Source: Natronorubrum bangense
Lineage (GTDB): Archaea > Halobacteriota > Halobacteria > Halobacteriales > Natrialbaceae
Direction of reading: 5' to 3'
DNA: 64,000 nt
Assembly (NCBI RefSeq): GCF_004799645.1
Contig: NZ_CP031305.1
Coordinates: 2,294,001-2,358,000, forward strand
Under the pieces are notes generated by a model. That model made no database searches and was not told the origin of the DNA. It saw only the letters and a program-made list of their open reading frames with translations. This document shows, in pieces, positions 47,624 through 57,072 of the stretch (the stretch's first letter is position 1; each line of letters starts with the position of its first letter). Both the position numbers and the translations under genes were made by a program.

Positions 47624-48434
47624 ATAATTCTCTCGAACCGAGGGTGCCGCGAGTCAAGACAACCACGCCAATCGCCACGAGACACTGCACAGCGACAATC
47701 ATCGTATACGGGTGTGTCAGTGCAGTATTCGTAGTGCTCTCTGGTAGCCATAGGAGAGTCGCGTTGAACCCTGCATGAAACACCGCCACGACCAGCACGC
47801 TCTGCCCGGTAGTGTGATACAGCAGGGTATGGAGAATGCTGAGAGCAACGATCCCCACGACAAACACTACATAAGGGAGTTCAGCTGGGTTCAGTGCACT
47901 GAACATGAAAAGTGGTGCATGCCACAGCGCCCATACCACACCGACGATCACGCTTGCGCCAAGGGCGCCGTAGCTCGTCTGCAACGCTGGCAACATCAAT
48001 CCACGCCAACCGATTTCTTCGTTTCCGCCGAACAAAACCACCGAAGCAGCCAGCACTACCGGGTAGACAGAAACTGCGGCGGAGTCCGTCCGTGACTCTA
48101 TTGGGACTCCAATTAACGACGCTCCAAGGAGTCCAGCGATGAATATCCCGACTGGGAGAACGAGAGTCAAGAGCCACCACCTGATGCCGACTCTCCATCT
48201 CGTCAGTTGGCGTTTCACTGTGGCAAATGTCCCTTCGTAATACCGCCAGACAGCGAGGGCAGCCAGTGCTGGTCCGAATGCACCTCCGATCGTAAACAGC
48301 CCTCGGAGCATGCTGCTTTCGGCCAGATGCACTGCTGCACCCCAAAGCGGCCAAGATATGATAAATGTGAGAACAACGAATGTCGTCGATTGCGCTCGTG
48401 TTGGGACAGGTGCTTCCAGAGACGGGCTGTTCAT
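47619..48434 (-). CDS. CPBP family intramembrane metalloprotease
   Basis: 271 residues from ATG 48434. Eight or so hydrophobic helices. The CPBP/CAAX-protease motifs are visible: EEIGWRG (EExxxR), HAPLF and a late HAGFN. Members cleave or process membrane or prenylated proteins; in haloarchaea the targets are unknown. GC content is visibly lower and codon use more relaxed than neighbours, suggesting recent acquisition. Its stop codon lies in repeat copy B. Confidence 0.85.
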   Translation of the reverse strand: MNSPSLEAPVPTRAQSTTFVVLTFIISWPLWGAAVHLAESSMLRGLFTIGGAFGPALAALAVWRYYEGTFATVKRQLTRWRVGIRWWLLTLVLPVGIFIAGLLGASLIGVPIESRTDSAAVSVYPVVLAASVVLFGGNEEIGWRGLMLPALQTSYGALGASVIVGVVWALWHAPLFMFSALNPAELPYVVFVVGIVALSILHTLLYHTTGQSVLVVAVFHAGFNATLLWLPESTTNTALTHPYTMIVAVQCLVAIGVVVLTRGTLGSRELS

Positions 48435-48634
48435 TCTGTACGGTATCCTCCATCGGTTTCGATGATATATAACCCTCCCAAACCATGTCACAAAGGGCTC
48501 GACACAAAGAACTCAACGACCGAAATAGCATCTTCGGCTAGGTCGTAAACCCCGTTGACGTAGGGAGACTCCAACCATCCATACAGCACCCGTGAGGTTC
48601 AATTGGCACCCACACCAATGAGAGGCAACCGCAC

Positions 48635-49174
48635 ATGGAGAAAACGCCACAGGGAACCTCGGTCGGCGTCGACGACCCCTACGAGTTCGCTGGCCTCTGT
48701 GACCATCTCACCGGCGAGGGCCAGTGTCGGTACGCCCTCGAGCACTACAGCCACGACCCAGAGTTCGCCCGCGAACGCGCCAGCGAGGAGTACGCCTGTC
48801 CCGTCGTCGACCCCGAAACCGACGAGACGTGGGCGGACTGTCCGCATTTTCGCTCGCGCAACCGTGAGCGTGAGTGTGTCCGCTGTGGCCTCGAGGAAAA
48901 GCGGATGGCCCACGACAACGAGCGCCCGCTACTCGAGGAACACCATCTCTCCTATGCCCGCGACGGGGCACAACTGAGCCATGAGATCACGGTCTATCTC
49001 TGCCGGTGGTGTCACGCGAAGGTCCACACTTCGTGGGCGCGGATCACTGACGATGCGGCCCGCGATCCGGAGGCGATCGCCGCCCTCGAACAGCGCCGTG
49101 GACGCGAACACGCGGAACTGGGGTTCGAGTCGGCCGCGGAGCGATACGACACTGGCGACGAACAGCGTCGCTGA
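48635..49174 (+). CDS. HNH-like zinc protein (DUF7097-type)
   Basis: 179 residues. N-terminal half has CDHLTGEGQCRYALEHY and the Cys-rich ACPVVDPETDETWADCPHF. The C-terminal half has ECVRCG, then EHHLSYARDG and YLCRWCHAKVH, matching an HNH endonuclease fold with a CxxC zinc pair. It may be a nuclease or a nucleic-acid binder; the catalytic His is in the EHH block. The family is haloarchaeal and uncharacterised. It starts ~200 bases from the divergent CPBP gene. Confidence 0.7.
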   Translation: MEKTPQGTSVGVDDPYEFAGLCDHLTGEGQCRYALEHYSHDPEFARERASEEYACPVVDPETDETWADCPHFRSRNRERECVRCGLEEKRMAHDNERPLLEEHHLSYARDGAQLSHEITVYLCRWCHAKVHTSWARITDDAARDPEAIAALEQRRGREHAELGFESAAERYDTGDEQRR

Positions 49175-49201
49175 CCGGTCGCGACGAGCGACGACGGCGG
49201 A

Positions 49202-51892
49202 CTATCCCGTGTTCTTCATGCCGGCGGCGACTCCCTTGACCGTCAGCCGAAGCGTTCGTTCCTCGATATCCGTGCGGTGGGTTTGATTGAGCAGGTAGAC
49301 CTGCAACAGGTTCAACGGATCGACGTATGGGTTGCGCCGTGCCAGATTCTCACCGAGCCAGTCACGCGTGTGCAGTTGGTCTCGCTGGCCGATGGTGGTG
49401 ATCAACTCGGTCGCCTGCTGGTACTCCTCGCTCACCCGTGGGAAGAACTGGGCTCGAAGGTCTGCATCCGCCAGATCCGCGTACCGCTCGGCAATCTCGA
49501 GCTCAGTTCGGGACAGCGAGAGGGCGGCGTTGTCGAGTGTCGTCCGGAAGAACGGCCACTCGTCGTACATCTCTCGCAGCGTCTCCATCGAGCCGCCACC
49601 GTCCAAGTAGGTTTCAATACCAGTCGCAAGGGCGTACCAGCCCGGCAAGATACACCGCGACTGGGTCCACGAGAACACCCACGGGATTGCCCGCAGATCC
49701 TCGACGGTTCGCTCGCCGCTTCTCGAGGCGGGGCGAGAGCCCAGATCGAGATCTTCGATGACGGTAATCGGCGTCGCCTGCTCGAAATACTGGACGAAGC
49801 CGTCGCTCTCTAAGAGATCGCGATACTCCTGTCGTGCGGCGTCGGCCATGGTCTCCATGGCGTCGACCCACTCCTCATGAACCTCCTCTTCGGGCTGGTC
49901 TTTCGCGTGCAGGCGCGCCCGAAGCTGGGCGTTCAGCATCTGCTCGATGTTTCGCTCGGCGATGCGTGGATTGGCGTACTTCTCGGCGATCGCTTCGCCC
50001 TGTTCGGTGAATTTGACCTGCCCCGTGACGGTGCTGTTCGGTAACGCCAGCAACGCTTCGTTCATCGGGCCACCACCGCGAGAGATCGACCCGCCACGGC
50101 CGTGGAACAGCCGCATCGTCACGTCGTAATCGGCACAGATCTCGCCCAGTCGGCGCTGGTTTTTGTATAGCGACCAGTTCGCCGCAAGGAAGCCGTTCTC
50201 CTTGTTCGAGTCCGAGTACCCCAGCATGATCTCCTGGGTGCGCCCGCGGGCCTCGAGGGCCTGTTTGTAAGCCTCATTCTCGAACAGCGTCCCCATGATG
50301 CGACGCGCACCCGAGAGAGCGTACTCGGTCTCGAGCAGCGGGACGACGTCGATGCCGCAGTGTTCGGGCAGAGAGACGACGCCGGCCTGATCGGCGAGGA
50401 ACAGCACCTCGAGGACGTGACTTGGCTCCTCGGTCATCGAGATACAGTAGGTGTCGATCGCTTCGACACCGTACTCCGACTGCCAGTCGCCGAGGTTATC
50501 GAACAGTTCGAGAACTCGGGCCGACTCCTCGGTGAGGTCCTCGGTGTCAGCACAATCGATAACACGGTCGTCCTGAAGGATCGCGTCGGTGAGCAACTCG
50601 GTCCGCTCGTCCTCCGAGAGGGCGTGATAGTCTATTTCCTCGCGTTCGAGGGCAGCGGCGATGGCATCGGTGTGGTTTTGCTGGTGTTCGCGTAGGTCCA
50701 GACTCGCAAGCGAGAAGCCGAACGTGGCGACCTGCCGGCGAATCGGGTCGACGTGGGCTTCGACGACGCTTTCGGCCCCGTTGTTCCGCAGACTCTTTGC
50801 GATCGCTTCGAGGTCAGCGAGCAGTTCGTCGACGTCCTCGTAGCCGCCGGGGCGGACGTCACCGACACGCTCGAGCCGTTCACGCATGAGCTTGAGTTTC
50901 TGGCGGTAGGGCTCGTCGGGATACCGCTCTTCGGCGGTCCGAGCGCTGCCGGGGAGCCGTTCTTGATCGGCCTCAAGCGTGCGCTCGAACGTGCCGCCAG
51001 TCTCGATCCGACTGCCGTCCTGGCTCAACACGCCAGACAGGCGTTTGAGCTGGTCGCGGTACTTCTCAAGGACGACCTCACGCTGCTGTTCGAGCGTGTT
51101 CGCCGTCACTTCGGGAGTCACATAGGGGTTGCCGTCCCGGTCGCTTCCAGCCCACGATCGGAACTCGAAGAGTTTCGGGATCTCGAGGGTATCCTCGATT
51201 TCGTCGTCGATCGCGTCAGCGAGTTCGTCGTACACTTCGCCGACGACATCGAACAGCGTGTTCTCGAGGTACCACTGGACGTTTCGGGCCTCGTCTTCGG
51301 GTTCGGGCTGGCGATTCCGAACCTGTGGCGTCTGCCAGAGACTCGTCACTTCGGCGTCGATATCCCGCCAAACCTGTCCTTCCTCCTTGTCCGTCAGCAG
51401 TCGCTCGTCTAAGGTCTCGAGTTGGGTCGATATCGTTCGCAGCTTCGATTTGACCGTCTTGCGCCGGGCTTCCGTCGGATGTGCGGTAAACGTTGGTTCG
51501 ATCAGGACGTCGTCCAGCACCTGCTCGACGGTGTCGACGTTGCTCTCCGCTAACTCCGCGGCTGCCGTCTCGAGGCTGTCCTCGAGCGTTCCTTCCTGCG
51601 ATCCGGTTCGGATCGTGCGCACCCGCTCGCGCTCTTCGGCGAGGTTGATCAGTTCGAAGTAGGTCGTAAACGCACGGGCGACGATCCGCTGTCGATGCGG
51701 CGACAGCTCTTCCAGTTCTGCGATAAGCGGCTGGCGAGAATCGAGCTCGCCCGAACGGTAGTTGATCGCGTCCCGCCGGCACGACTCGACCGTCCTGAAG
51801 CCCCGTCGAGAGGTCTGCTCCTCGAGGACATCTCCGAGCAATGCACCCAGCTCACGGACGTCCTGTCGAACGTCCCTGTTATGCAATGGCAT
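49202..51892 (-). CDS. ppc: Phosphoenolpyruvate carboxylase (bacterial type)
   Basis: 896 residues from ATG 51892. Catalytic blocks TAHPTEARRKT, GYSDSNKENG and FHGRGGSISRGGGP are intact, and the C terminus ends KNTG as the family requires. It carboxylates PEP to oxaloacetate, refilling the TCA cycle. An in-frame ATG at 51916 would add 8 residues, but a TATA box centred at 51919 puts the leaderless start at 51892. The malic enzyme at 28987 works in the reverse direction at the same node. Confidence 0.96.
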   Translation of the reverse strand: MPLHNRDVRQDVRELGALLGDVLEEQTSRRGFRTVESCRRDAINYRSGELDSRQPLIAELEELSPHRQRIVARAFTTYFELINLAEERERVRTIRTGSQEGTLEDSLETAAAELAESNVDTVEQVLDDVLIEPTFTAHPTEARRKTVKSKLRTISTQLETLDERLLTDKEEGQVWRDIDAEVTSLWQTPQVRNRQPEPEDEARNVQWYLENTLFDVVGEVYDELADAIDDEIEDTLEIPKLFEFRSWAGSDRDGNPYVTPEVTANTLEQQREVVLEKYRDQLKRLSGVLSQDGSRIETGGTFERTLEADQERLPGSARTAEERYPDEPYRQKLKLMRERLERVGDVRPGGYEDVDELLADLEAIAKSLRNNGAESVVEAHVDPIRRQVATFGFSLASLDLREHQQNHTDAIAAALEREEIDYHALSEDERTELLTDAILQDDRVIDCADTEDLTEESARVLELFDNLGDWQSEYGVEAIDTYCISMTEEPSHVLEVLFLADQAGVVSLPEHCGIDVVPLLETEYALSGARRIMGTLFENEAYKQALEARGRTQEIMLGYSDSNKENGFLAANWSLYKNQRRLGEICADYDVTMRLFHGRGGSISRGGGPMNEALLALPNSTVTGQVKFTEQGEAIAEKYANPRIAERNIEQMLNAQLRARLHAKDQPEEEVHEEWVDAMETMADAARQEYRDLLESDGFVQYFEQATPITVIEDLDLGSRPASRSGERTVEDLRAIPWVFSWTQSRCILPGWYALATGIETYLDGGGSMETLREMYDEWPFFRTTLDNAALSLSRTELEIAERYADLADADLRAQFFPRVSEEYQQATELITTIGQRDQLHTRDWLGENLARRNPYVDPLNLLQVYLLNQTHRTDIEERTLRLTVKGVAAGMKNTG

Positions 51893-51914
51893 TTCCCGGC
51901 GATACGTGTTCAAC

Positions 51915-51923
51915 ATTAAAAAT
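51915..51923 (-). promoter_or_regulatory. TATA box of ppc
   Basis: Minus-strand ATTTTTAAT, centred 27 bases before the ATG at 51892; it overlaps the alternative upstream ATG. Confidence 0.5.
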
Positions 51924-52392
51924 CCCCGTGTCGATCAGTCACACAGTACTGCATTTTCGTTCATGATAATTACTGGCGGTAGAGTAAAATCTTCGACACT
52001 CGACTTCGGCTCGTTTCTGCTGGAATGTATACACTTCGGACACACTTCCTTTGAGTTGCTTTTTCCGGATGACCCACGACTTCGGTGCTCGCCTTCGATT
52101 AGTGTCCCACTGATGCGGGAGGGTGTTTCTCGGCAGCGCCATTCACTTTCACCATCATTGATGAATATCTCGGAAACAGCGGCCGTCGACCTCGCTTTGC
52201 ATGTGGCCGACAAGCACCGTGAATGTGCTCGCGCGCGCTGGTCGTGTTGCGGTCACTGTCACTATCGTCCCGTTCTCGGCCAGTCGATGAACTCGTGTTC
52301 AGTCCAACCTCAGGACATCACACAGTCGGCCAGAGCGATAGACCGCGTTTCGACCGCCCGGACGAGCAAAAGCAGTCCGTACGCTATCGTCT
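51924..52392. other. Intergenic, AT-richer, no supported gene
   Basis: About 470 bases with lower GC in the first half. Short frames on both strands lack haloarchaeal codon bias and acidic composition. It may be decayed DNA or a mobile-element scar, but no terminal repeat or transposase piece can be shown. Near 52370 there is GCAGTCCGTAC, related to a short motif at 25260 and 61613. Confidence 0.4.
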
Positions 52393-52680
52393 TCAGGGAG
52401 CCCCGACAGGCTCGGCCTTGACGGCCTCGCCGATCATCGACCAGCCCTCTTCGTCGGGACCCTTTCGACCGACGAGAATCGCATCGTTATCTGCACTCGA
52501 GACAAAGCGATAAGCGGCCCCTTCGTCGTCGTCTCGAGTCCCTTCTGCCTGAAACTCCTGTTGGAAGAACTCAGCGCCTGAGACGCGAAACACTGCTTCA
52601 GTCCCATCATCGAGTGTTAGTCTCACCGGATCAGGAGAGATGTTATGAATCCGCTTTCCGATTGGGTTGAGATCGGCCAT
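52393..52680 (-). CDS. Haloarchaeal conserved small protein, unknown function
   Basis: 95 residues starting MADLNPIGKRIHNISPDPVR. Mixed beta-rich acidic protein with FFQQEFQAEGTRDDDEGAAY and ILVGRKGPDEEGWSMIGEAV. Looks like a complete small beta-barrel-type domain. No catalytic motif. Good codon bias supports it being expressed. Neighbours are a spacer and a broken amidase, so context gives no hint. Confidence 0.7.
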   Translation of the reverse strand: MADLNPIGKRIHNISPDPVRLTLDDGTEAVFRVSGAEFFQQEFQAEGTRDDDEGAAYRFVSSADNDAILVGRKGPDEEGWSMIGEAVKAEPVGAP

Positions 52681-52748
52681 ATCCGTTCGGAGACGCGCCC
52701 AGCAGTAAATGTTTCCGACGGCCGACAGGGGAGACGAGCGAGCACGAG

Positions 52749-53813
52749 TTGGCTGCGCTCGTTGTGCCCGGAGGCGACGCTGTGACGGCCTCTGTCAAAG
52801 GGTCGGGGTCGAAGAGCGCTTCGACGACATCACAGCCCCTCGAGTGCGCACGCGTTCGAGGCTGGCACGCTCACAAGCGAGGCACTCGTCTCGTCGGGTT
52901 TCGCGTCATGCCCGGTCTGATCAGTCGCACCGGTGTCAGCCCGCTGGTTTCACAGCAAGATACGGCTGGGCCGATGACCCGAACCGTCCGCGAGACAGCG
53001 ACACTGCTTGACGTCCTCGTCGGCTACGACGCTCGCGACGACCTCACCGGCAACACAGAGTTGACCGCCGTTCACGGCTTGTACACCAACCATCTCCTCG
53101 CCGATGGATTCGATGGGGCTCGAGTCGGTGTGCTCCGGGACGGCTTCGGTGACGACGAAAATCCCGCCGCCGCGCCGGTCAACGACGTCATCGAACGGGC
53201 ACTGACAACGATGCGGAATCTCGGTGCGACCCTCGTCGATCCGGTTGAGAGTCCGGACCTAGAGACGTCTCTCGAGGAGACGATGTTGTACATCCTCCAG
53301 TCGAAACGAGATCTCAACGCGTTCCTCGAGGAGCGTGAGACACCTGTCGACTCCGTCGATGAACTGTACGAGAGTGGCCAGTACCACGACATTCTGGATC
53401 TGTTTATCGGCTTCGCCGAAGACGGGCCCGCGGATCTAACGGATAATCTGGCGTACTGGAAATGTCGAAACGCGCAGTATGAGTTCCAGCAGAACATTCT
53501 GAACGTGTTCGCGAGCCACGACCTCGATGCGATCGTCTACCCGGACGTGCAGGTCGTACCGCCAACGGAAGACGAGATCCGGGATGGTGAGTATGAAACG
53601 ATGACGTTTGCGACGAATACGATCATCGCTTCGCAGTCGTTGTGTAGTGCCGTCTCGATCCCAGCGGGATGTACCGACGACGGGCTGCCAGTCGGGCTCG
53701 AACTACTCGGACGGCCGTTCGATGAACCAACCCTACTCGAGCTCGGCTACTCGTTCGAACAGGCGACGGACCATCGCCAACCGCCGGAGACAACGCCGCC
53801 GTTGTCGAACTGA
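52749..53813 (+). pseudogene. Amidase-signature family remnant, N terminus lost
   Basis: Recognisable homology starts near 52893 (VGFRVMPGLISRTGVSPLVS then QQDTAGPMTRTVRETA) and continues to the C terminus (SIPAGCTDDGLPVGLELLGR then PFDEP). The preceding ~48 codons are not amidase-like. The Lys and Ser-cisSer-Ser part of the active site, which lies upstream of the surviving segment, is absent. The gene therefore cannot encode an active amidase. Deletion or decay of the 5' third is the likely cause. Confidence 0.8.
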
Positions 53814-53879
53814 GCGGATCCGTTCTCGATCACGAAGACACGCTCACTGTTGTGGTCAAAATTGACGACGGCAAAAGGA

Positions 53880-53954
53880 TGCTCCGACAGGGATTCGAAC
53901 CCTGGTCATTGCCGTGAGAGGGCAATATGATTGGCCGGACTACACTATCGGAGC
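53880..53954 (-). tRNA. tRNA-Glu (anticodon CUC)
   Basis: 75 bases. Acceptor GCUCCGA pairs with UCGGAGC; discriminator A. Anticodon stem UUGCC/GGCAA with loop CUCUCAC gives CUC, reading GAG. T arm CAGGGUUCGAAUCCCUG. No encoded CCA. Lies between the amidase remnant and repeat copy C. Confidence 0.95.
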
Positions 53955-54057
53955 GGGCTTCGTCTGCATTCAATCGTTGTGCGTTTCGATGTTTAAGGGT
54001 TCCGTTTCAACCCGACAGTGTCGCCGTGTCTCACTGGTATTGAGGCCAACAGATACA

Positions 54058-54132
54058 GTAACAACTGAAACGGTTTGCACCCCGATCGCACAGCTGTCGT
54101 GGATCGGGTGTGCACTGACGGTCAGTGGCGAC
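54058..54132 (+). repeat. Structured dispersed repeat, copy C
   Basis: 75 bases: GTAACAACTGAAACGGTTTG through to ACTGACGGTCAGTGGCGAC. The stem CCCGATCGCAC / GTG-GATCGGG has lost one base on its right side, so pairing is weaker than in A and B. It ends 6 bases from the 3' end of the minus-strand regulator gene at 54139. Confidence 0.75.
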
Positions 54133-54138
54133 TGTAGC

Positions 54139-55389
54139 TCACTCGTCGAACGGCGACTTCGTCGCCTCAGGTTCGTATCCCTCGAGGCTGATGATGTTCT
54201 CGCGGCCGACACGGAGTTTGCTGATCGTATCCTCTTCTTCCATATCCGAGAGGAGCATACTGACTTTGGATTTCGACCAGCCAGTTTCGTCGACGATGTT
54301 GACCTGTTTCATCCGGCCACCGTTCTCGCGGATGAGCCTGACGACTCGATCTTCGTCAGTGAGGAGTTCCTCATCAGCGAGTGGAGCGGAGTCCGTCGAC
54401 GGCTCCGTCTGCTGGTCGTCTTCGGCTGGCGCTGTTGTTGCAGCTGTCTCGTCGGGACCAGCAGGCTGACCAGCATTCGCTCCGGTATCGGTTTCGCGAT
54501 CGGCTGACTGCCGTCGGTACCAGAGACCACCGCCGGCGATTCCCAGCCCGATAATAGCCACAATAGCGAGATACCACGACATGTTGTCGCTGCTGAGAGA
54601 GTCGCTCTCGGCTGTGGCACCTTCCTGGACGAGGACAGCCCAGGGCTGGCTATCGAGGAACTGCTGTTCGCCACTCCAGCGAACCGAATCAGCATCCTCG
54701 AGGTCGGAACGTGGATACTGGGCACTCTCTGCGGGTTCGACACGGTCGAATGTGAGATCGTCGGCGGCCTCGATCTCGATCGCCTGATCGGGGCCGATAT
54801 ACAGATTTTGGAAGACGTCACCGACTTCCACGACGCCGTCTTCGACGTCGGCAAACTCAGACCAGCTAAACGACATTTCGACGATTCCGCGCGTTCCAAA
54901 CTGGTCTTCGACTGTCGCAGAGCGCTCGAAGTGTGTCGCTTCCATCTCCCGGTCAGTCAGCTCTCCACCGGAGTCGACCATGGCGTCTGCTTGCTCGGTG
55001 AACCCCTCATAGAGCTCAGTCTCCTCGGACTCGAACGCTGTAGCGAACTCCTCGAACGACTCGCGGTCGTCTTCTTCCGTCTCGTTGCCAGTTCCAAAGC
55101 GCTGTTCATATTGGAATGTCCACGTCGCACTCCCGTTTTCGTGGACAGTGATCTTGAACGTCGTCCGGTCAAAATCCTGCGAATCGCCAGTCAGCGAATG
55201 TGTCGTCTCTGGGGATGGCTGCAGTTGCATGGCGCTATCCATCTCCGTCTGGGTCTCCAGGACGGCTTGGTGGGGTTGAGACGAGGCAGCCGTCTCATCT
55301 CCGGTCCCGGCAGCCGTCATCGGGCCGAGAGCGACGATGGAAACGACAACGACGAGAGCGATGAAAGCGACAGAGACCGGCCGGTTCAT
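54139..55389 (-). CDS. Membrane-anchored winged-helix regulator with extracytoplasmic sensor
   Basis: 416 residues. A signal helix (~7-28) is followed by an extracytoplasmic beta-rich domain (~70-280, HENGSATWTFQYEQRFGTGN), one transmembrane helix (~281-303, WYLAIVAIIGLGIAGGGLWY), an acidic linker and a C-terminal winged helix (~350-400, RENGGRMKQVNIVDETGWSK then SKVSMLLSDME). This one-component layout would pass an outside signal straight to DNA. The winged helix is of the DUF7343 type. The inducing signal and targets are unknown. Confidence 0.8.
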   Translation of the reverse strand: MNRPVSVAFIALVVVVSIVALGPMTAAGTGDETAASSQPHQAVLETQTEMDSAMQLQPSPETTHSLTGDSQDFDRTTFKITVHENGSATWTFQYEQRFGTGNETEEDDRESFEEFATAFESEETELYEGFTEQADAMVDSGGELTDREMEATHFERSATVEDQFGTRGIVEMSFSWSEFADVEDGVVEVGDVFQNLYIGPDQAIEIEAADDLTFDRVEPAESAQYPRSDLEDADSVRWSGEQQFLDSQPWAVLVQEGATAESDSLSSDNMSWYLAIVAIIGLGIAGGGLWYRRQSADRETDTGANAGQPAGPDETAATTAPAEDDQQTEPSTDSAPLADEELLTDEDRVVRLIRENGGRMKQVNIVDETGWSKSKVSMLLSDMEEEDTISKLRVGRENIISLEGYEPEATKSPFDE

Positions 55390-55530
55390 TCGTCTACTAC
55401 TACGTGCCGGAGCTAAAAATGCTTGTGAATATGGGGATCACAGCGGAAACGACACAATCTCGAGCAGCAGCGCACATTTTCGTGGCGCCGTGTCGATACG
55501 CACAAATCGATCGATGGCATATCGTGAGCC

Positions 55531-56109
55531 ATGATCGCTAATCTCGCACAGGGCGTGCAGGCCTTCACAAGTAACGTCTATCTCGTCACCGGCGACCGAA
55601 CCGTCCTCATCGATACAGGGGCGAACTTCGACGTCGTCGAACCCATCCGTGAGCGAGTCGACGAACTCGATGCCGTCGTCCTCACACATACCCACCGCGA
55701 TCACGTTGGCAATCTCGAGGCAGTCAAAGCTGCCTTCGACGTCGATGCGTGGGGATACGACACGTCGGTCGACGGCGTCGACCACGCGATTGCCGACGAG
55801 GAGACGGTCCAACTCGGTGATCACGAGTACATCGCGCTCCACACGCCAGGGCACAAAAACGACCATCTCTGTTTTTATTCGGTCGACGCCGGCGTGCTCT
55901 TTGCGGGCGATCTGGTCTTCCAGAACGGGAGTTTCGGACGGACGGATCTCGAGGAGGGTGACCGGCCGACGCTCATCGAGAGCATCGACCGCGTGCTCGA
56001 CGTGATCGACGAAGACCTCACAGAGATGCATACGGGCCACGGGCCGAGTGTCTCGAATCAGCCCTACGGCCATGTCGAACTGTCGTCACAGATGGCTCGG
56101 CAGGCCTGA
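55531..56109 (+). CDS. MBL-fold metallo-hydrolase
   Basis: 192 residues. The metal signature HTHRDH (~53-58), later HTPGHKNDH, a bridging Asp in FAGDLVFQ, and a final GHG give a complete dinuclear zinc site. Substrate (glyoxalase-II-like thioester, lactone or phosphodiester) is not set by motifs. Cytoplasmic. Divergent from the regulator at 54139 and convergent with the transporter relic. Confidence 0.88.
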   Translation: MIANLAQGVQAFTSNVYLVTGDRTVLIDTGANFDVVEPIRERVDELDAVVLTHTHRDHVGNLEAVKAAFDVDAWGYDTSVDGVDHAIADEETVQLGDHEYIALHTPGHKNDHLCFYSVDAGVLFAGDLVFQNGSFGRTDLEEGDRPTLIESIDRVLDVIDEDLTEMHTGHGPSVSNQPYGHVELSSQMARQA

Positions 56110-56165
56110 AGACAGACCGCGCCGGTGTCGGTTGCTGACTCGAGATCGACGACATCGACACCTGA

Positions 56166-56649
56166 TCACTCGGACGTGACCATGTGGGCGTCGGCCGACT
56201 CGAAGCCGACAGCGACCGCCTCGCCCTCCGGAACGGCCTCGAGTTGGAGCACGACTGCGTTCCCGTTCCACCGTCCGTACGCACGTACGTGTTCACCGCG
56301 GAATTCGCATGTTTCGAGAGCAACCGACAGCCGATTCGTTTCGACACCACGAGTGAGTGCTGTCGGCCGAACGCAGAAGTTCGTCTGCTGTCCGTCGGTG
56401 GGGAGGTCCGGCCCAGCGAGTTCGAACGTGGTTCCGTCGACATCGATGCGCACACTCGCCGTCTCGAGCGAGTACGGTGCCGTCGAAGACGTTGTGCTCC
56501 CCGATGAACTCGGCGACGAACCGCGTACGTAGCTCGCGGTAGATCTCCTGTAGCGTCGGATCTGTTCGGGCTGTCCGTCGGACATGACGACGACACGGTC
56601 AGAGATCGCCAGCGCCTCCTGCTGCCTCGATCGTGATGTCCCGATCGGC
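56166..56649 (-). pseudogene. C-terminal remnant of a thiamine-type ABC transporter ATPase
   Basis: Reading frames must be joined by at least two shifts: HHDR (H-loop) then QQEALAISDRVVVMSDGQPE, then, in another frame, TLQEIYRELRTRFVAEFIGE and HNVFDGTVLA, then back to TASVRIDVDGTTFELAGPDL and a TOBE-like end (FCVRPTALTRG). The Walker A, Q-loop and signature parts are gone. It is an ATPase end fused by deletion to the substrate-binding remnant upstream. Confidence 0.8.
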
Positions 56650-56933
56650 ATCCCCGATATAGTGGCTGACACCCTGGTCTAGAAGCAACTCCCACTCGAG
56701 TTCGGCGTCAGGATACTCGTCTTCGAACGCCTCCTTGAGCCACGGTTCCGCTGGACTTTTGCCGTCGACCATCGATTCGTCGGTGACGACGGTGAGTGTT
56801 CCCTCGAAATCCGGGTCGTCCGGTTTAGGGTCGCCATCCGAGTCAGCCGAGTCTTGATCATCATCCCGAGTCAGACAGCCAACCCAAGCCCTGCCCCACT
56901 TCCGATTGCGCCGATGAACGTTCGCCGTCTCAG
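56650..56933 (-). pseudogene. N-terminal remnant of a thiamine-type ABC substrate-binding protein
   Basis: The twin-arginine signal RRRTFIGAIGSGAGLGLAVG is present but its start is CTG instead of ATG, and a frameshift in the signal breaks it after GLAV. The other frame continues GCLTRDDDQDSADSDG ... FEGTLTVVTDESMVDG, KSPAEPWLKEAFEDEYPDAE and ends about GVSHYIGDADRD. The rest of the binding protein and the whole permease are missing before the ATPase remnant begins. Confidence 0.78.
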
Positions 56934-57072
56934 TACTCGATTGTCACACTGGGTAGTCGTAACCACTGCAATCGACGAACGCGAGTTTTCAGCCCGATAC
57001 CTGTCGGTTTGGCGGCGATAGCTCGACACCAAACACTGAGAATAGAGCGCCAGGAGTCGCCGTTGGGCCTCA

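Noticed and set aside
51935..52213. Possible 92-residue minus-strand protein upstream of ppc
   Set aside because: Not acidic, poor codon bias, no motif; it also lies over the ppc promoter.
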